Positions 40,975-54,400 are shown, counted from the stretch's first letter. The stretch: 64,000 nt of DNA from Tubulanus polymorphus (GCF_964204645.1 NC_134030.1:6632278-6696277); one strand, 5' to 3'. A program made the numbers and translations. The notes: generated by a model not told the origin, from the letters alone.

Positions 40975-43364
40975 TTATCGTTTCGCAACCTGTGGCGCTA
41001 CTGGTACTTCGATGTTATCATCGACATCCTCTGATGACGCATTCCAGAATTCCGCAGCTATCAAAAAAGGAGATTTAAATCTCAGAAATAAAACCCAGAA
41101 GAAAGCTTAGATTTTACACAGTAGATATACTCGATCGTTACTCACGTGGTTTCGCTGCCTCGTTGAAGCTGATACACTCCAATTTCGTGAACTCCTTCAC
41201 GTTTCGGTACATTTCTTCTTTCCATTTTTCTGTTAGTTCATCGAAGAATAAAGAATCAGCAAAAACCGAGTGCAACGTATAGGATCAGATAGAAACGAAA
41301 TAACAGTGGCAGTACGTACGACAGAGTTCCTTCATCGTGCCAGCAGTTCCTCCGTATTCTTCGGGCAGAGCTGATTTCGGGAGAACTTTGTGAAGTCGAT
41401 CAAAATCATGACCGTGGCTGACAACCTGTTCAATCGAAAACAACCACATTAAAAAAACTGGGTTTTATCGATCTGATACATTTATTTCCATTAAATCATC
41501 GTTTTCTGAATATACAGAACAACATAATTCGATTTGATTGATTTTTCTCACCATTTTTCTATTACTTTCTGACATGAAATATCGAATAACGTCGAACAAT
41601 CGATCCATTATCGTTGGTAGTTTCCAATAGTTCGAGCCTTGGAAGATCATCGGATATACATCCTGTAGATAAATTACATTCGCTCAATACTGCACGGACG
41701 TAAAGCCAAACAAAAAAAAACAACAACAATGAACCCGCGAAGGATATAATATGGGTTTTATGGGGGTAACCCAGCAGCTACTCTTCCGGTGGGTGTTGTG
41801 GCTAATTCAACAGTGATTATCTTAGTAGAATGACCACGCTCAAACATGGAGTATAGATGATATAATAAAAACACACTATCATGTACACAGATTCAAACGT
41901 TTTAAAACCAAGAATTGATTTATCAAAAATGTTTAAAATGACACGACGTTTCAACTCTCACTAAACAGATACCCGACGATGATCTCTAGTCAGAGTTCGA
42001 AACGTCGTGTCAGTTTGAAATTTTGAATTGAACAAATTCTTAGTTTTAAAATCTTTCAATCTGTACATAGTGGGTTTTTATCATATCAGTAACGATATCT
42101 ACTTATTGTATGGATCATCATTACCTGCCATGCGCGAACAAACTTTTTCAAATTGGTTGGCGTCCAGTATGCCACGTGGGAGAGAGTCCAGTGTGAGCAG
42201 TCCAGTAGATATATGAATCCGTTTACTTGGTTTTTTTCATCCATTAACATTATGTCGACACACATGTACGCCGCCCTCATTACGTCATCCATAGAAACAA
42301 CGCGTGGATCGTAGTTCCCTAGAATTTAAAAAAAGAACACACTCATGGATTGAAATATTCTATGAAGCAGGCACATTCTCTGGATATAATTTGAGAAGTC
42401 GTCAAGTAATTTTTGAAACAGAAAAATATTGTTTTTCCTAAGCCCTCGTGATATATACATGTGTAAGACAATTTTTCAACGTAATTCGTGAGTTAATTTA
42501 TGTTCAATGTAAAAACATTATCACGTCGCGAGCTTGTGAAATATCCGCGACACATTCATAAATCAGGTTCCACACGAAACGGATGTATTAAGCGTAAATA
42601 AATGACGTCACACATACCAGTACAGACGACGATTTTTCGACCTTCACTGTCTCGTTCTGGTAATGGGACGAAAAATCTGAATAGACAAAATAAATCAACA
42701 ACTTTCGATAGCTAATTGTTCAAGTCTTTGTATTCCATTGTCGAAAAGACAAACTGAAAGAAAATTATTTTTGAATTTCTACCGGGAATGGCGTATGGCC
42801 ATTTTTCCCCGCATCCCTCTCTGGAACTTACGCCGTGTCTATCAATTCAATTATTACTGGGTCGTCCATATCCTGGCGTTGGAACCATTTCGGTACCCCG
42901 TGTTTGGGGCTCGTCCTCACGGTACAGTAAGCTTCCAATAATTTCTGCGCCCTCAGCATCGAAAACTTGGAACATCGAAGGAAACGCAAGAGAAAGTTAT
43001 CATCTGAGGAAAACAAAAGGCACATTTATTATATAAATTAACATGCTGCTAACATACTGGAGCGGTGTGGCCGAGCGGTTAGAGCGTTCGACTCTGGGAA
43101 GCCAGGTCGTGGGTTTGAACCCCGTACAGTGTCCTCGGGCAAGATACTTACCCTCATTGCCTCTCTCCACCCAGGAGTAAATAGGTACCTGGCCTGATAG
43201 ATGACTCCTGAGCGTTTGTTAGCAGCTCGGTGTTACTTCTCCCCAGGGAGAGATGACTGATACATGTTAGATTATAAAATTGGCCGGGGTATCGAAATCG
43301 ATAATATCGAAAAATGTAAAGCGCTCTGAGCAGCCTGGCTGGATTTAGCGTTATATAAGACATA

Positions 43365-43439
<75 letters not shown>

Positions 43440-45026
43440 TGTTTAAATATTGCCTGAATCGTTTTTTTTTTCTTCATATAAGTACGCGTAAAGTATATTT
43501 ATTTGTACAAGTACGTGTATTTTTTTCGAAGTTAAATAAAATGTGTTTTCTTGGTTCGAAAACGGACTCCATAACCCGGATACCCATTCAGGAATAAGTA
43601 CAAAATAACAGATTCAAATCCATACAAATACATTCATTAACAAAATATTTTTAGAACAGACTATTTTCAGCAGACTATAATGGCAAATTCTATTTATAGA
43701 TATTGTTTCATTCAGATAGAAGATTCATACCGTCAAATTTTAAATACGTAGGATTTATTCTTTTGTATATAGGAATGTATTTTATATGTTGAACTTTGAT
43801 GAACGGAAATGATATTTCCTTATATCAAAGACAATGTGACCGATAATTTATGGACCTGGTAGCCTTAGTTTAACCCCTGCTAACAATCTGACGCCTGGGG
43901 AAATCATTTGAACGTCTACTAATTGTAAGACTAATGGATCAGGATTCTAAAATCCCCCTCCCACCTTCCTCTTTCGATCCAATTAGCGCCTATGTAACGC
44001 CGTGGATTCTGAAACATTCTAGAGTCCATGGTAACACGAAACACCACTAGAGAGTGTATCATTCCTGTTTCAACCAAGGTGACGTCAAATTACCTTAGTC
44101 CAAGGTAGGGAGTGGCAATATTTAAATGCTCGTAGGTATATTAGTCCCGCGTATACACCTTAGAACTACGTATATATAATGATCATAAGTTCTGAAAGGT
44201 CATATATCAGTATTCATCATGCTTTTCTATTCTTAGATATCATCTCACAGAAAGACAATAAATGGGAAGATAAAGAGGTTATAGGCCTTATAAGAACAAT
44301 CTTTCTGAGCTACAAATGCACTCGATGTTGTGTTGGCGTGGCAGGTGCAATCAATGATTATTTTAGGATTTCCGAAAACTTCGAAAAAGAATGTTTTCAA
44401 AGTCATTGTTGTGACGGATAACAGATAATATACATATCTGCGTACATACTACATAAGTTCTTCGGGTTTGTTCGTGTTTATAAAATTGTTAAGCGTATTG
44501 TTTTCGTACAGACCTCAAATATAAAAACTTCGATTACAATCGCCACTATTGTATGCGGTGTTTCTATTTAGTTATTTTGTAAATCCAATAAAAGTCTAAT
44601 TTCTAGTCTAATTGATTGTTAACAAGAAAATACATGTAAACGATAAGATACGACATTCGTGTACCCTTTACAAAATGTTTCTTTTTTCAATCATTCTTCT
44701 TTACTAAAATTCTGTAAATGGTGTTTTCGAGAAAATAATCTCCAAATTATCAATACAAAATATAAAACACTAATAGAGACTAGTCTTAATATGTATATAA
44801 TATCGTTCAGCTTTCAATGCTCGCAAAATTGGTTTATGCCGCCAAATGTCAGAAAATGTCGATTAACGTTACCTGTCGGTGCTGTAATGTACTGGTGTTC
44901 CTCGACCCATTCCCGAAACGATTCTAAGGCGTCATCTTTTTCATCTGGATCTTCGTTCAATTCGACCATCGCTTTTTTAGCGCTAGCCTCATCTAGGCTG
45001 TAGTCATATTCCGAGTAAGTTGCCAT
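40975..45026 (-). CDS. CRAL-TRIO (Sec14-like) lipid-transfer protein, alpha-tocopherol-transfer-protein/clavesin type
   Basis: CRAL-TRIO proteins carry tocopherol, retinoids or phosphoinositides between membranes. Eight exons are readable. The first (45026-44873) has the CRAL-TRIO N-terminal signature AKKAMVELNEDPDEKDDALE..LREW-like FREWVEEHQYI. The second starts DDNFLLRFLRCSKFSMLRAQ. Then come FFVPLPERDSEGRKIVVCT, NYDPRVVSMDDVMRAAYMC, the core VNGFIYLLDCSHWTLSHVAY, VYPMIFQGSNYWK and the lipid-domain end HGHDFDRLHKVLPKSALPEE followed by YGGTAG. A short tail ends EVPVAPQVAKR at the stop (40975-40977). The start Met precedes ATYSEYDYSLDEA. An in-frame Met at 45122 is an alternative. The long first intron contains a SINE and the intron at about 41.7-42.1 kb a foldback element. 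The exact paralogue (TTPA, TTPAL, clavesin) cannot be decided by eye. Confidence 0.88.
41886..42067. mobile_element. Foldback element with hammerhead-like core, copy 2
   Basis: The arms CAGATTC..GACACGACGTTTCAACTCT and AGAGTTCGAAACGTCGTGTC..AATCTG are inverted copies. The core CCGACGATGATCTCTAGTCA followed by GAGTTCGAAAC has the same helix (GATCTC/GAGTTC) as 36790-36826 with a different loop, but the first box is CCGACGA instead of CTGACGA. It is intronic in the CRAL-TRIO gene. Confidence 0.65.
43060..43438 (+). mobile_element. tRNA-derived SINE ending in (TTA)n
   Basis: The head TGTGGCCGAGCGGTTAGAGC has a Pol III A box (TGGCCGAGCGG), and GTGGGTTTGAACCCC is a B box about 45 bases on. A conserved-looking body with GGGCAAGATACTTACCC, CTCCACCCAGG and AGGTACCTGG follows, and the element ends in about 70 bases of TTA repeats. 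It lies in the first CRAL-TRIO intron. Partial copies are at 47965-48045 and 49365-49525. Confidence 0.85.
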
Positions 45027-46850
45027 CAGGAGACCGAGAGATTTCTTTTTGCTATTTTGGTGTAAAGTTTTGGTTATCTTTATGTATAAATGAATCGCAG
45101 CTAGATGACCAGCCAACTTCAAAACCTGTATTTTCTGATTTTACGGCAGCTTTTCGAATCGGTTGCAAGAAATTGTTCAACTGTGAACTGTATTTTTCAA
45201 ACTGATATTACGATTAAACAGAACCCGTTTAAATAACAAGCTTCAAAGAATGTCTTTCACTTTATGACATTCATTGACACGAGTTTTTGATTTGTGAGAG
45301 TTAGCATATGATACGACTGAAAAAACCTATTCATAAAACAGCTAAATCGTAACTTCGTCGATTATTCGGGTTTGCTTTGCGTGCCAAGTCAGTTACAATA
45401 CCGACCAAGATTGTAAATTCGCTAGTCTTTTATAGTTTATGTTTATTATGTCGAGGGTACCGGTACATAAAAAAAACCTTTTCTAAGATCCAAGGACAGG
45501 AATGTTTTCTCCGGAAAGCTGTACTTAAGTACCAACCTGGCCGTTTCTGAGAAAGCATAATTTCATTGTACAAAATGGTCCATCGTTTAAACAAGAAAAT
45601 ATTTCTTGGCAGAGTTTTTTTTCTGTCATGTGTTTTCTTAAACATGCTATGACTGTATCTATGTACACACGCCTTTATAATTAAACTTTCACAGTTTAAA
45701 CATTGTATTTTTCATTCAATTTAGAAATATGAGCGCGTGAGCAAAATCTACAGTTGCAGCATTTATGAAAAATTGCTTTGTTTATTGTCGAGTGATTTAC
45801 GATGTATGCAATTAAGTATATACGTTATATGAATAACTCAGAATCTTTCGTCGAATTTTGAAGGGCTTCTGTGAATGTCTGTCACAAGATGACGCACATG
45901 TAAAAATTGGATTTGAAAGAAATATGTATACGGAGACGCAAAAAGCAACGTATCGCATCTTGGAGTTGCAAAGTCAACTTAATTATGAATTGTGTCTTCA
46001 ATATCAATAATTGATTAGATAAAATCATTCCACCCTCGATTCGTAACTTCGATAATTATTTTGATCTAGGCTATGAATTTCATATTGGTTTCAGTTTGTA
46101 GAGGAATCAACAAGCGATATAGTTGTCCAAAATACGGGTGTTGTCACAGCACAAGGTGACCTTAAACGACTCGTGATGTGAATAAGTAAAGTTTTTGAAA
46201 AATTGTATGCGTTGTATTCTTACGATGTCAACCTTTCTGTTCCTTTAGTAGATTTCGATTCATAACCGCACAATCAATCGTGCGGTACGTTTACGTTCTT
46301 GGTAATTCAACGTCAATTCTAAGAAGGCATTGTGTATTCTGGGAAAAGGCCAGCTGAGGTCCTGAGAAAAATTTCTCCCTCGACTTGTTTTGCACGCGTG
46401 TCACTTTCGTTTCAATTTCAAGCAGTATCATAGGCGGCTATACATTTGACAAACAAGTGCGTGATACATATATCAATTATGTTATTTCTATGTCTTCAGT
46501 TTTGATGACTCCTCCCATTCGCAATTCTAAGAATCCCTTCTGTTTCGAATCTATACAAATTTCGAAATGAACCTCGAAAATAGCGAATGAGCACACGAAA
46601 GTAGACTAAAACAGTTTATTATGTTTCATAAGAATATGCATTCAATACAATGGAAGACAACATACAATATTCAGCAGTATCAATTTTGATCACTTTCAGC
46701 AAAAGAGGATAACTAATAAATTTGCATTTAACTAACTGCAACATCAGAGACATACAGTTTCACTGTTTTAGCTGATATTAGATTAACTTCTTATTTGATA
46801 TAACAAACTGTCTTTAATGATTCTAGGGCTGCTAGTTTCTAGATTCTAGT
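45027..46850. other. CRAL-TRIO 5' flank and ANKS3 3' flank
   Basis: About 1.8 kb between two minus-strand genes. It must contain the CRAL-TRIO promoter and the ANKS3 polyadenylation site. I recognise no coding sequence, RNA gene or repeat family. Confidence 0.5.
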
Positions 46851-49800
46851 TTACTGCTTTTTGCGCAATTTCACAACAATAGCACGTGCCTCTGGTGCTA
46901 CCGTCTGAATCTGCGCCAGAAATAACGGACCTGGCTCCACATTTAGAAGTTCGATAGATTCAACTAGAGTCATCAGTTCGTTGATTTTTAGAAACGGTTT
47001 CAGATAATGTCTAGTTCTGAATAAAAATACGCATAATAAATGAGTCTACGATTGATACTGATTTGAACTATCTTGACCGAGTAGTTTATCCATATTCACA
47101 GTCGATAACGTCACTGCTCTTTTGAACTCATCGTAATAATAACTTAACGAGCTGTGTAACTGTTCAAGTGTTAGTCCTTCGAGATTATTAACGTCGGTTT
47201 GTTCCGCGTTCGAACTGGAGGAATAAATGCGATCAGTTTCAGCGCGGTTTGGTCTAGACGTCTGTTCTCCTTGACGATGCCGCTTCCAAATCTCTTTCTG
47301 ATAAATGCTGAAAAACGAACGTTTACATGAGGAAAGTACATAAAATACTAACATCTTCACCGGGTTGGTCATTAACCGAGCGTTTGTATAAGGTATATTC
47401 GTAGTAGTTAAATAAGATATCCATACCTAATTTGTTGCAATGCAGCAGTCATATCGCTACAGTGATGTCTTGTTTCTGTAGCAATTCGCTGCACTATTTG
47501 CCAAGAAGCTCTAGTTTCCATTAGACAACCCTCTGCTACTGAACGAAGCTCTCTCTCTTGTAAAACCTGTGCTTTCAATTTCTCATTTTGTTCATAGCCC
47601 TAATAAAAAACAGTTAACAATCCAATTCATGAAAATAATGAGAGTTTTTTAAAAAGACGAACAGGTTTGTCTTACCCTTTGTAGCTGAATGGCCATTTCT
47701 TGCATTTCAGCCTCAAGTTTATCAGCATAAGAATGTTCCAGTGAGTTGCACGCCGGACACGCATTACTGTGCCAGCGAGCTATAGCATTAGTCATCTTCC
47801 GCCGGGGACCAAACAATCTACAAAATCATTTAAAAACACCACTGAGTTATGTGCAAGTTGTGTTAATTTACCTGTCTTTACTTAATTGACTTATACTTGA
47901 ATGTTTTAATTATAAAGTCATAATGTTTTGTATCATAACATAGGAGTACAAAAAATTGCCGAAGAGAGGTTAGAGCAGTGGGGGTGGGTCTGATTTGATT
48001 GTTTGACTCTGGAATGCCAGATCAGATTCAACTCAGGGATACCAAGTTTTGTAGTTTTTTAGTGAGATGGCGAGTATTTGATTCTCTACATAGTACGTAC
48101 TTGATACCGATTTCTTTCAAGTCGTTGTCCGTCAATGAAAGAAACACTTGTAAATCTACGTCCTGTTCTTCGAAAACCGTCAAATATTTCGTTAACCCGA
48201 GCTGTTGCAACAGCGTCTTCAAGTCTTTCATCTGATACGTGTTTTGTTGTAATGAATGAACGGGATAGCTATTGTTTGCGATGTTAGCTACTGTTTGTAC
48301 GGTTGAATCGATCAACTGACTACTGTTCGCTGTTGTTCGTTTCAGTGCGTCTGCTAGATTTTTACTGTCAGCTGAACCGCTTTTGATTGTCAGCGCGCCC
48401 GTTCTTGAAAATGCATCATCTTCCTCTTCAACATCCACATCTAATGATCCTGCCATTCAGAAATAATTCAACAAATTCATATGAATTTTGAAGAAATTTA
48501 CACAATGTACTGATAGAAATATTTCTTACCTCTGCTTGAACCTGATGAGCTTGAAGTATCTTGTTTATGATCATCTGAATGGATTGGTGATGTGAGTTCA
48601 CGGAGATTTGGTGACTGTCCTGTATTTGAAACACCTGCAATCACATATATACAATAGCAGATTCCCAACCACAAACCTTGGATACAACAATCTTCTCCTT
48701 CAGATTATACTCACCTGATTTGAGAGCTTCCTCTACTGTTTCGCTGTTTGACTTTTGTTTTTGAATCAGTTTAGCGAACGCGTGTGGGCCATCAAGAATA
48801 CTAGGACCTTTCAAGGAGATTTTTACTGGCCGGTTATTGGCAACATTTTGGTTGAAGTCAGATGAGCTTACATCACCTGAAATACATATCACAAATTCTT
48901 GAAATTCATGAAAGGTAAGGTGTTCTCAAAGTTTCTAACTCTGAAGAAAATTTTCACCAATCCAAGAAATTAAGAGCTATTCAGCAAGGTATTCAACTAC
49001 CTGGTTTTAGTCGTTTTTGAGATGCCACATGATAATCGATTAAGGAAGCCACCTTCGTATAACCCTTCATCAGAGCTAATGTGCGTGCATTACTATCAGA
49101 GTTATTCTTCAAATTTACATCTACACCCTAATAATATAAACAAGAAATTGAAGAGAATTTTGTGGGATCGTTCAGTGAGTTTTGTGAAGTCAAGGTAGAT
49201 TCAATTTGCTTACATTCTGAAGAAAGTATTGCACAATGATCTCATGACCTTCTGAAGCAGCCTCCATAAAAGGTGTCATTCCTTTATTAGGTTCCCTGAA
49301 AGGATAGATACTGCATAATACGGGTTGACCTGAATATTTCAGTGATGCTAATACTCATGCCAAGGTTTCAACCCTGTACAGTATGGTAGTGTCCCCAGGC
49401 AAGACGCATCCCTGTTGCATCTCTACACACCCAGGAAAAAGGGAGACAACTTGTGAGTACCAGGTATTGTGGGTTGGAGGTTTTTTGCTCTCCAGTGAGA
49501 GATGTTTGGTACACAACTACTAGGGATAAAAATACCAATGCAAGAAATCACAAATTGTCTATAAATTTTGGTTTTTTACCTGCTGTTCATATCTGCTTTG
49601 TTTTCAATGAGAAATGTTACCATGTTTTGATGGCCGGCCGATGTGGCATGAAATAAAGCTGTCCAACCTGAATTATCTTTGGCTTCCAATTCGGCATCAG
49701 CCTGAAAACGCCAAGAAAAAGACATACATTAACAAAACAGACAAGTCAAGACTAGCGTTAAGTTAAACGTGTGGGGGCTAACTTAATTTACTTATAATCA

Positions 49801-50349
49801 AGTTAGCCCCTGGGTTAAAAAGTCAATACCAGTCCTTAAGACTGGGCCTTGGTATTTTCAGTATTAATACGTTTAATTACAGTACCTTCAATAAGAAATA
49901 ACACACAGTATCATTTCCACAGCTAGCTGCCAGAATCAGCGCCGTTTGACCTTTGTTATTGCGGATGTTAACATCAACGTTCGCTCGTAATAAAAGCGTA
50001 ACGATGTTTTCATGTCCGATGTAACTCGCATACATCAACGGAGTCCAACCACCTGAATTCCTCCTATGCACGGACATTTCATCACTGAAAAGAAGGATAA
50101 TGATAAGTTGAAGTTCTGGAATTAGAGGTTATTAGAATCAATATAAATCAGTTATCTAAAATGAACTTACTTTTGTAAAGCATTATAAACACAGTCATAT
50201 TGACCGATACTGGCAGCTGTGTAGACGTCTAACTGGGCAGCATACGATTCTTCGGCTGATAAACCAGTCCACATTGACAGCGATGAATCGAACATTTCCG
50301 ATTCGGATGAATATCCTGACGAATCATCGAATTCAAATGATGAAGCCAT
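46851..50349 (-). CDS. ANKS3: ANKS3, ankyrin-repeat and SAM-domain ciliary scaffold
   Basis: ANKS3 is a scaffold that binds ANKS6, BICC1 and NEK7/NEK8-pathway proteins and acts at cilia in kidney and left-right patterning. The start Met precedes ASSFEFDDSSGYSSESEMFD. Ankyrin repeats follow in successive exons: LDVYTAASIGQYDCVYNALQ, GGWTPLMYASYIGHENIVTL, KGQTALILAASCGNDTVCYF, SGWTALFHATSAGHQNMVTF, KGMTPFMEAASEGHEIIVQY and a degenerate last one (ARTLALMKGYTKVASLID). A low-complexity Ser-rich linker leads to the SAM domain (MKDLKTLLQQLGLTKYLTVF, SLTDNDLKEIGIKLFGPRRK). A C-terminal coiled coil (YADKLEAEMQEMAIQLQRGY) and a final exon (46851-47015) ending ARAIVVKLRKKQ follow. The donor after SSN-CA joins the last exon in frame (Q-T-R-H-Y-L). 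Domain order and length fit animal ANKS3. Divergent from the DNAAF8-like gene. Confidence 0.92.
47965..48045 (+). mobile_element. Degraded tRNA-SINE head in ANKS3 intron
   Basis: CCGAAGAGAGGTTAGAGCAG and TTTGACTCTGGAATGCCAGA resemble the A-box region and the tRNA arm of the SINE at 43060. The body is missing. Confidence 0.5.
49365..49525 (+). mobile_element. Partial tRNA-SINE body in ANKS3 intron
   Basis: GGTTTCAACCCTGTACAGTA followed by GTGTCCCCAGGCAAGACGCA and CTACACACCCAGG tracks the B box and body of the SINE at 43060 with about one change in six bases. The head is mostly lost and there is no TTA tail. Confidence 0.65.
49755..49820. repeat. Short palindrome GGGGCTAACTT / AAGTTAGCCCC
   Basis: GGGGGCTAACTTAATTTACT is followed by ATAATCAAGTTAGCCCC, with TTAA-containing flanks on both sides. 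It is probably a tiny deleted foldback element in an ANKS3 intron. Confidence 0.5.
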
Positions 50350-51419
50350 TTCCGTCACAAGAGGCTCACAATATTGCGACTACCACTGGAATATTCTTGA
50401 GCTGTCTTCCCGAACCCAGGGTTTCACTGGTAGGCCATGAAGCCCGATCATCTGGCTTATTCAGTCAGGCCTAACTGGAAATGGAATAGGAAAAAATATT
50501 TCATTAATAATCAAACAACGATCGTGAATCTATCAGAGAATGGATAAGAGGTGCCGTGACAGAGGCCCGACACAATGAAAAGTTTTTGACTCAAGTAACC
50601 TAGTAAGATCTAGGTACTAGGCCTATATCTTTTTCTAAGCCTTGTATAGGCCTACTGGTACTGGGGTCAAAAACTTTTTGCATCTGCCGTCTTGCCCCTG
50701 TGGGCGAGGTAACAAACTGGTCACCAAGAACCTCTGGAAGAATGTCTGGGTGAGTGGGTGCACTAATAGGATCGTAGAGCAATGTAGATCACTGTGGAGA
50801 CAGCCACACGGCCAGGACTTGGTGAACTGGTGAAGTGGTTTGAATTTTGTTTGTTTGTGATGACAAGTTCAGAAAGTCAACACATTTATTCAAAATTGAG
50901 TGTATTCATCCCTCCTAAAAAACATGATAACTGTCAAAAATACATTCACTGACTTCTACGCAAAAACTCATGTATTTTCTAACCCATAAAAGCAATGTAG
51001 CAACCTTTTTTTGAGTGATCTTCATTTTTTACAAATATTTGTTGACATATAAAGTTCAACGCCACCTGTTTGCTTAAAGTCCATATCCGTGTTTTCAATA
51101 CCTTCGAATAATCCCGATCCGTGTTTTTATCCTGATATCCGGGTCCGTGTTTTCGTAGTGACATCTCAAAATATTTTTCTATTTCTGACAGGCGTTGTAA
51201 ACCTTTTTTTTTGATGAAACGGGGCAAGAGACCACCGGCATTTTAGAATCAAAGTAAGGTAAGATGATGTTCGTTTATGATAGTGGAGCCTTTAAAGGTA
51301 TATTGCTGAATAAACTCACATGAACGTGCCAGAATCGTCTGTATTTGTAAATTCAAATTAATTTTAGTTTATTGACTATTTACACTTATGTGATCGGGCA
51401 TGTTTTCGTTTATTTTAGG
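50350..51419. promoter_or_regulatory. ANKS3/DNAAF8-like bidirectional intergenic region
   Basis: 1.07 kb separates the two start codons. AGAATCAAAGTAAG followed by GTAAGATG at about 51245-51265 is a good 5' donor, and TATTTTAG directly precedes the DNAAF8-like ATG. A non-coding first exon ending near 51258 is therefore likely. I searched by eye for an RFX X-box (GTNRCC spacer RGYAAC) and found only a weak half-site (AGGTAAC at 50708-50714), so RFX control is not demonstrated. Confidence 0.6.
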
Positions 51420-54400
51420 ATGGCTTCGGATAGTGAAGATAGTGATCTGAATTTGAGTTCGCTTCACTCATCCCTTTCCGGCAGGTCGTTGTTGAAGCCA
51501 AAACTCGATACCATTTTCTCTGAGGTCACCAAAAATTTGCCCGATATCAGTTTTGATGATGACGGCTCTGATGTAAGTATATTTTGTTTTACAGACGTTT
51601 TTGTGCACCTGAACTTGATTTTCTCATCCTAGAACCCTTGCAAAGGACTCTAATCCTGAACTTTCTCTTTATGCCTATCCTAATACCTAACCAAACCCTC
51701 AATCTTATCAGTACACTAATCCACCCCAACCCACTCAGGATTAGGATAAGCATAAGGATAAGAGATAGGTTAAACTTATCTAAATACACCAAAATGTTGA
51801 ACTAGAGAAAGAACCTGGAATGCATTGAATGTTCTTTAAAAGTGACCTTGTATATATTTATTGCATTTGGTTGATAAGATAAGTTCTGAAGATGACGAGG
51901 CAGAAGTTCAAATATTCCAACGCCAGGTTGCGTGCGCCAGCGTTAATATCGATCATAAAACCCTCGTCCAAGACATCGATAAAGATCTAGATGAAAGTAA
52001 CGAAATCGTTAATGACGACGATATCGCGTCGTTTATAGCTGATCATCAGAAAAAAACGTCAGTTTCTGCCGGAACGAATGCCGATATCGGAGTGAGGAAA
52101 GTGAAAGCGAATACTACGGTTAGCGTTGGAACAAACTGGCACGATTTACAACCACCTCAACCGAAGGTAAGTTAATATTTTTCAATCCCAAAACCTAAAT
52201 ACGCGTAAGGGGAAACCGATGACTTGGATGACGCTTTGTTTGCTTAACGACCTTCAGATCGTGGTTTCCTAAGACTAACCCTATGGGATTATTCATTTAG
52301 CCCCATGACAAGACTGTCTTTGAAGTGTTGCTTGTAAACTGTAAGCAGCCATCTGGACTCGAGCCCACTTGTGACTCAGCACTGATAGTGAATGCAAAAG
52401 CTCCATGCCTTATCCAACGTACTGCTTACTGGTGAAAGGATAAAAAATGTCTATTTCATAAGTCATTAAATAGAGGCTTAGTGATTTGAAAAGGGTTTGA
52501 ACCCATGGTCAGGGATCGCGGAGTCGAACCACTCATCAACACACCGCTCGTCCATTTTACAGGTTAACAATTGGGTCGCTAACAATGACTCGACTTCGGA
52601 AACGAAGTGTGAAATAAACCGACAGGACAGCGACGAAGGAATAATTCCAGACGTCGGTGATCATTGTCGCGTTTCATCCGATCAAAGAAAACCGAATAAA
52701 CTAAAAACGAGTTATTCCGCCGAAGATTCGAAACAACTGGTATCGATGTATCTACCTTCAAACGCCCCGACACTTTCTTTCAATAATATATCACAGTTTG
52801 ACATCGGTAAGTGATGGTGTTCTAGTTATCAGTTTACACGGTGTGCCTTAAACTCCTTGATTCCTAAAAAATTCCTTCTTATCGGAAAATGCTCTTTAAG
52901 GTGATTGAAACTCCTTTAATTTAGCAAAATTCCTGAAACTCCTATAAAACACCTTTAATTTTGAGAAATAGGCAATTAGAAATTTGTACAGTAAACTATG
53001 CTTGAATCAGTACAGTTGGGATTTGTTTTCTACCCTATAAGCCTAATTAGAAACTGAGTTTAGATAACCTCTGACTATTCCCAATTTTGATGATTTCAAA
53101 CGAGCGCTTTCCTATTCAAAATCTTACAACATTTTACAACTCAGCCCATGCGCCGGAGAACATTGGTCACGATGAAATAGGCTCGGTTTATTTAGTATCA
53201 TTATAATTATTTATTTAAGATGAAGTTTTAGAAAGTGTTGATTCGAGCGGCACGACCGTAACGGAATCGATATACGACATCGGAGATATGTTGAATTCGT
53301 CATCGGCGGTGACAGCCGGAGCAGACGACGGAGCCGGAGAACAACGATCGATCATCGAACGACTGGCGAGTTTGTCGGCGAGTCACCTCGGCGAAGAGAT
53401 CAACGATATCGATCCTCGTACGGGAGCCATATCAAAGAGAAAACCGCAAACAAAAGAGGAAAAAACAGCTCGTAATAGTAGCAAAGTTACTGGTAATTGT
53501 CAGGGCTACTTTTGGGCGTCCAGTTCCCTAAATTAGCATATTGCTTCTCAGGCGTCCGTCCTTTCTGCCTGTCTTTCAGCGATTTAGCTTTCTTTAATAG
53601 TGGGTCGATCTTGATGAAAATTCAAAAAGTTGTCTTGACAAAATTCTGCTATTGGCCCTAGATACAACGTATCCATAATGCAATTGCTAACTAACGCATG
53701 GTTCTAGATTCCAAGGACCATTGTCGCCTGTTGCAACTAACTTCTTGATACTTTTTCAGCCGAAGGACAAAAACCAAAAACGAGTTCATCAGGGACGAAT
53801 ACGAATGACTTGGCTAATTATGCTAAAATTGCTCATACTTGTAAGTTTTCAACATCAAATCGTTTCGCGCTTATCATATCATATAATAGGATGTACGAAT
53901 AAATGTTCTATGGTTTTGCAGCGTTGATGCCACACAGTTCGTTATCGGCGTCGAACATTAAAACGAGCGACACGATTTTCATCGATTTACGAAATTTCGA
54001 TTTAATCAAAGAAGAACAACAGCGTAAAATAGAAGCGGTGCAACGCGTCCTAGGAATCGAACAAACTAACAAGTATGTAAAATACAATATCAATTCCGCT
54101 CAGCTCAAAATATCACCTGGTTACCTGGTATTTACTTTTTGCATCCGTTGGAAATATTGAACGGTTTTAAATTTTCACAGAGCCGAGTCGTCTGATGATG
54201 ACGACGACGATGACCGCAATGACCATGAACTTTGGCACGAACAAAGGCGTCGAATTAAGCAAACGTTGGCTTCAAAAGGAGTTCTTCCCGATGTTCTTCC
54301 ATCAAAACCTTCTCCACCGACGTAAGTATACATCGTTAATTATAGAGAGGGCAATCGTCAATTTTACCTTGAAATTCTGGACCGTATACAAACTAATGTT

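Noticed and set aside
43060-43130. A functional tRNA gene
   Set aside because: A and B boxes are present, but there is no convincing acceptor stem pairing, and the sequence continues directly into a SINE body and TTA tail.
43367-43438. CRISPR-like or other array
   Set aside because: It is a simple TTA trinucleotide tail, and the genome is animal.
50700-50720. RFX X-box in the ANKS3/DNAAF8 promoter
   Set aside because: Only a half-site (AGGTAAC) is present, without a matching partner half, so it does not meet the consensus.
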